From: an uncultured Peptococcaceae bacterium
GTDB taxonomy: Bacteria; Bacillota; Peptococcia; Peptococcales; Peptococcaceae
DNA: 9,858 nt
Direction of reading: 5' to 3'
Assembly (NCBI GenBank): GCA_945949655.1
Contig: CAMFFG010000024.1
Span: forward strand, 1-9,858
In this document: positions 6,969 through 9,858 of the stretch, piece after piece
How the letters are laid out: every line of letters begins with the position of its first letter
Position numbering within the stretch: position 1 is the first letter of the stretch
Notes under the pieces: model-generated
What the model was told of the DNA's origin: nothing
Databases searched by the model: none
What the model saw: the letters and a program-made list of their open reading frames with translations, nothing else
Translations under genes and position numbers: made by a program

Positions 6969-8474
6969 TTACCGCTTAAAGGTTCCCAGCAGGCCACGGA
7001 CGATCTGTTTGCCTATTTCACGGCCAACCGTATTGGCGGCGGTGTTAATACTTTTCTGAATGCTTTTTTCCAGCGTAGTCTGCTGAGAACGGCCCGTCGT
7101 ATGTTTGGCTGCGTTTTGTCGCTGTGCGTTCTGTCTGGCGGCTTGTTCCTTTTCCAAAGCCTGTTGCCGGGCGTCTGCTTCCTGGGCTTGCCGCAGATCT
7201 TCCAGCATTTCGTAAGCCGATTGACGGTCAATCATCCGTCCGTATTTAGGCTGCAGCGGACTGTTTTGTATGGCAGCCTGTACAGCTTCCGGCGGCGCTG
7301 CTTTCATGGAACTGCGGGGAGGCATAATGCTGGCTTTCTGTACCATGGTGGGCACACCGTTGGCATCCAATACCGAGATCAGAGCTTCACCCACGCCCAG
7401 TGTCTGCAGTACTTCCACAGTTTCAAAGGCTGGGTTTTCCCGGAAGGATTGCGCTGCTGCCCGCAGATTTTTCTGATCTTTAGGGGTATAGGCCCGCAGT
7501 GCATGCTGTATCCGATTGCCGATCTGGCTTAGCACACTGTCTGGCAGATCGGACGGTTGCTGGGAAATAAACCATACGCTGACTCCTTTAGAGCGGATCA
7601 GACGCACCACCTGTTCCACTTTATCCAGCAGTGACTTTGGTGCATCGGCAAATAACAGATGGGCTTCGTCGAAGAAAAAAGCGATTTTCGGTTTATCCAG
7701 ATCGCCGGCTTCTGGCAGTATCTCGTACAGCGTCGATAGCAACCAAAGCAGGAATGTGGCATACAGGAGCGGATGCTGGAACAGTTCCTGACATTCCAGA
7801 ATATTCAGTACACCTCTTCCCGTCTCATCCCAATCGAACCAGTCGGACAGATCCAGTGCCGGTTCGCCAAAAAAGATATTTCCACCTTCATCTTCCAGCT
7901 TTAACAATGCTCTCTGAATAGCGCCCACGGACTGGCTGGAAATATTGCCGTAGGTCAGTTTATATTCTTTGGCGTTGTCGCCCACATACTGCACCATGCT
8001 GCGCAAGTCTTTTAAATCCAAGAGTAATAATCCTTTTTCATCGGCAATCCGGAACACAATATTTAGAATACCGCTTTGCGTATCGTTGAGTTCCAGCAGG
8101 CGACTCAATAAATTGGGACCCATCTCCGAAATCGTGGTGCGCACCGGGTGGCCCAGTTTCCCGTATACGTCAAAAAACCGTGCGGGATAAGCGGCATAAG
8201 TAAAATCGTCTATGTGCATGTTGTCAATACTGCGGCGAATATGTTTGGTCTCTTCACCCTGCAGTCCCATACCGGTCAGATCGCCCTTGATATCCGCCAG
8301 GAACACTGGTATGCCCATCTCGCTGAAGGCTTCGGCTAATACTTTTAATGTGACGGCTTTTCCAGTACCGGTAGCACCGGCAATAAGTCCATGGCGGTTG
8401 GCCATGGCAGGTTCCAGGTAAACAGGCTGTTCTGCGGTGGCCAGCCAGATTTTATGCTGCTGCGGTAAATACAT
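6969..8474 (-). CDS. DUF853 family HerA-like ATPase (YjgR-type)
   Basis: A 501-aa P-loop ATPase of the HerA/FtsK-like DUF853 family, closely resembling E. coli YjgR along its length as I remember that sequence. The physiological role is not established; a DNA-translocase or helicase-like function is assumed from the fold. Visible: the MANRHGLIAGATGTGK segment (24-39) with the P loop at 33-40, ADIKGDLTG (60-68), GILNIVFRIADEKG (135-148), Walker B FFFDEAHLL (266-274) with Asp269/Glu270, and WFISQQPSD (301-309). Residues about 425-460 are Gln/Ala/Arg-rich and probably helical, before a C-terminal segment ending IVRGLLGTF. Oddity: the residue after the P-loop lysine is Ala40 (codon GCC), where Thr or Ser normally helps bind magnesium. 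The start is firm: AAGGAGGG (8482-8489, minus strand) lies upstream at good spacing. It is a single-gene unit with its own promoter. Confidence 0.92.
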   Translation of the reverse strand: MYLPQQHKIWLATAEQPVYLEPAMANRHGLIAGATGTGKAVTLKVLAEAFSEMGIPVFLADIKGDLTGMGLQGEETKHIRRSIDNMHIDDFTYAAYPARFFDVYGKLGHPVRTTISEMGPNLLSRLLELNDTQSGILNIVFRIADEKGLLLLDLKDLRSMVQYVGDNAKEYKLTYGNISSQSVGAIQRALLKLEDEGGNIFFGEPALDLSDWFDWDETGRGVLNILECQELFQHPLLYATFLLWLLSTLYEILPEAGDLDKPKIAFFFDEAHLLFADAPKSLLDKVEQVVRLIRSKGVSVWFISQQPSDLPDSVLSQIGNRIQHALRAYTPKDQKNLRAAAQSFRENPAFETVEVLQTLGVGEALISVLDANGVPTMVQKASIMPPRSSMKAAPPEAVQAAIQNSPLQPKYGRMIDRQSAYEMLEDLRQAQEADARQQALEKEQAARQNAQRQNAAKHTTGRSQQTTLEKSIQKSINTAANTVGREIGKQIVRGLLGTFKR

Positions 8475-8509
8475 AGAAATGCCCTCCTTGAAAGGTGATT
8501 GTTGATTTT

Positions 8510-8539
8510 ATTGTAACATAACGAAAAAGAGGCTGTCTA
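8510..8539 (-). promoter_or_regulatory. Promoter of the HerA-like ATPase gene
   Basis: Read on the minus strand, TAGACA (8539-8534) matches the -35 consensus in five of six bases and TACAAT (8515-8510) matches the -10 in five of six, with an 18-bp spacer. Initiation near 8503 leaves a leader of about 30 nt that contains the ribosome binding site. Confidence 0.7.
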
Positions 8540-8567
8540 TCTGTAAGTTGCGTGGGTTTCATAAGGG

Positions 8568-8582
8568 ACAACTTTTAGTTGT
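8568..8582. promoter_or_regulatory. Palindrome between divergent promoters
   Basis: ACAACT TTT AGTTGT is a perfect 6-bp inverted repeat with a 3-bp centre. It lies between the minus-strand ATPase promoter (8510-8539) and the plus-strand promoter (8613-8641), where an operator for either could sit. It has no T tract, so termination is unlikely. A longer-range 7-bp pair, GCTGTCT (8532-8538) and AGACAGC (8600-8606), brackets it. Function is unproven. Confidence 0.3.
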
Positions 8583-8612
8583 GTAATCAGGCAGAGAACA
8601 GACAGCAGTAGT

Positions 8613-8641
8613 TTCACAAAAAGCTTTGCTGATTTTATAAT
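8613..8641 (+). promoter_or_regulatory. Strong candidate promoter for the MFS transporter
   Basis: TTCACA (8613-8618) and a perfect TATAAT (8636-8641) have a 17-bp spacer. Transcription from about 8648 would give a leader of roughly 215 nt before the transporter ATG. No better-spaced pair is visible closer to the gene. Confidence 0.6.
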
Positions 8642-8864
8642 GGAATTAATAAATATGGCTTATAAATAAAGTTTTCAAAAGAGAAGAAAGAAATGCAGAA
8701 CCCTTTTATCAGGAATTTTTTATAGTTGCGGAAAGGTGGTTTGATATTGGATAAGCGACTTTTTTCCTGGAAGAAATAATGTGATTGCATACTATATTAT
8801 AAATTTATTTGGGTACGATGCATACAAATATGGGGTTGAAAGTTAAAACAAGGGGTGATTTTTT
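8642..8864 (+). other. Long AT-rich 5' leader of the MFS transporter with possible mini-ORFs
   Basis: This gene-free stretch is AT-rich and unlike the flanking genes in composition. It holds two tiny frames. ATG at 8693 runs to TAG at 8723-8725 (MQNPFIRNFL). TTG at 8747, 7 nt after GGTGG (8735-8739), runs to TAA at 8777-8779 (MDKRLFSWKK). GCATAC is repeated directly at 8787-8792 and 8820-8825, give or take a base. I see no terminator-like stem and recognise no riboswitch class. The remaining part of the intergenic region, 8475-8641, is covered by the promoters and palindrome listed. Confidence 0.4.
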
Positions 8865-9858
8865 ATGGCAAATGAAGCAAAAAATGCGGGCAATAATTAT
8901 TTTGATGGCATGACAAAACTGGGGAAGCCGCATAAACATTTTCTCTGGATTGCGGCTGTATGTTATTTCTTTGATCAGATGGATATGCAGTTATTCGGGT
9001 ATATTACGCCATCACTGATGTCAGATTTGGGATTTACGCTGGAACAGATCGCACAGATGAATTCCATGAGTTTTCTGGGTATGTGCCTGGGCGGATTTTT
9101 CGCAGGTCTGATAGCAACCAGAGTCGGACGAAAGACAACATTATTGGGGCTAGTTGGTATTTTCTCCATCGCATCTATTATCAACGGGTTGAGTGGGCAC
9201 TATCTGAACTTCATGATCATGCGCTTTCTGATTGGATTTGGGACCATTGGTATGGTGACGGTAGCTATGGTTTATATGGCGGAAATGCTGCCATCAGCTA
9301 CTCGTGGAAAATATCAGGCGTTATCTATTGCCTGCGGGACCTTGGGGATTCCCTTCGGCGCATTCTTTGCAAGTGCCGTGATCGGACTGGGTTCCCATGG
9401 ATGGCGTTTATGTTTTATGGTTGGCGGTGCAGGGATCATTCTGGTGCCAATTGGACTGAAGTGGTTAAAAGAGTCTCCGCGCTGGCTGGTGATGAAAGGC
9501 CGTATTCAGGAAGCAGAACGGATTGTCACCGAATGTACTGGTCAGCCATGTGATTTGAGCGCTTTGGCTGTAAACTGTGTACAGGAAAAAACAGTTTCGA
9601 CGGTGCAGACATTAAAAATTATGTTCAGCAAAGCATTTTTCAAACAGACGATAGTTGTACTCATTTTGTCATGGGGTGCAACGATGGGTGTATTCTATAT
9701 TGCAAGTTATGGCGCTACCTTTATGGTTGATTTAGGCTGGGCTTACACCATGGTACTGCTGATCAGTGCAACCGGTGTCATTGGGACACCACTGGGCGAT
9801 GTTACAGTATCGCTGTTCTCTGATAAAGGCGGTCGCCGCATTCCAATCATCATCATGT
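8865..9858 (+). CDS. MFS transporter, sugar-porter-like (3' end outside window)
   Basis: This is the first 331 codons of a major facilitator superfamily secondary transporter in the cytoplasmic membrane; no stop codon is reached before the window ends. ATG at 8865 follows AAGGGGTGAT (about 8850-8859) at good spacing. After a polar N-terminus (about 1-24), six hydrophobic helices can be followed to about residue 200, then a cytoplasmic loop and further helices. Family marks are the acidic FFDQMD of helix 1 (35-40), the RVGRK of the helix 2-3 loop (86-90), EMLPSATRG after helix 4 (140-148), the KESPRWL motif after helix 6 (202-208), and the second-half copy SDKGGRR (319-325). These fit the sugar porter and aromatic/organic acid symporter branches. 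The substrate cannot be assigned. It has its own promoter and long leader, and is divergent from the HerA-like gene. Confidence 0.9.
   Translation, partial: MANEAKNAGNNYFDGMTKLGKPHKHFLWIAAVCYFFDQMDMQLFGYITPSLMSDLGFTLEQIAQMNSMSFLGMCLGGFFAGLIATRVGRKTTLLGLVGIFSIASIINGLSGHYLNFMIMRFLIGFGTIGMVTVAMVYMAEMLPSATRGKYQALSIACGTLGIPFGAFFASAVIGLGSHGWRLCFMVGGAGIILVPIGLKWLKESPRWLVMKGRIQEAERIVTECTGQPCDLSALAVNCVQEKTVSTVQTLKIMFSKAFFKQTIVVLILSWGATMGVFYIASYGATFMVDLGWAYTMVLLISATGVIGTPLGDVTVSLFSDKGGRRIPIIIM

Noticed and set aside
6299..6997. 232-codon open frame on the minus strand across the end of the GH18 gene and the DnaA-box region
   Set aside because: It is antisense to a well-supported GH18 coding region, its product is rich in His, Phe, Tyr and Cys with no recognisable domain, and it crosses the bidirectional terminator. 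It looks like a reading-frame shadow.
7101..7532. 143-codon open frame on the plus strand within the HerA-like gene
   Set aside because: It is entirely antisense to conserved YjgR-type sequence and resembles no protein family.
9083..9553. 156-codon open frame on the plus strand inside the MFS gene
   Set aside because: It overlaps the MFS coding sequence in another frame. The MFS frame has consistent family motifs and membrane helices; this one has none.

Overview
The window looks like an ordinary chromosomal segment of a low-to-mid-GC Bacillota. The signs are strong AGGAGG-type ribosome binding sites, split transketolase genes, an ApeA-type M18 aminopeptidase, and a secreted glycoside hydrolase carrying the 'copper amine oxidase N-terminal-like' stalk common in Clostridia and Negativicutes. 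An anaerobe from one of those classes is my best guess, by gene style only. I see no rRNA, tRNA, CRISPR array, phage gene or intact insertion sequence.

Layout. Positions 1-1774 hold the two halves of a split transketolase (thiamine-diphosphate half, then pyrimidine-binding half), closed by two tandem intrinsic terminators (1791-1874). Positions 1930-5154 hold a two-gene unit: the M18 aminopeptidase, then a membrane-anchored FtsH AAA+ protease, a plausible proteolysis pair. At 5179-5241 a large-loop terminator-like hairpin encloses a near-consensus promoter for the next gene, a TTG-started secreted GH18 protein (5240-6649). A DUF853/YjgR-type HerA-like ATPase is on the minus strand (8474-6969), convergent with the GH18 gene, and the two share a bidirectional terminator (6904-6938). 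From 8865 to the window end runs the 5' part of an MFS transporter, behind a long 5' leader.

The most striking signal is not a gene. Between the convergent GH18 and HerA-like genes, 6653-6789 carries nine DnaA-box-like 9-mers, all in one orientation. Three are perfect TTATCCACA (read on the minus strand), two more fit TTWTNCACA, and four are one base off. AT-rich DNA follows at 6847-6908. This has the density of a replication origin or a DnaA-titration/regulatory cluster, but no dnaA, dnaN, rpmH or gidA-type gene is nearby and the flanking genes point toward it, so its role is open.

Second-tier points: the HerA-like ATPase has Ala instead of Thr/Ser after the Walker A lysine; a promoter sits inside a terminator loop so that read-through RNA, but not RNA from that promoter, would mask the GH18 ribosome binding site; and the transporter has a roughly 215-nt leader with possible mini-ORFs.
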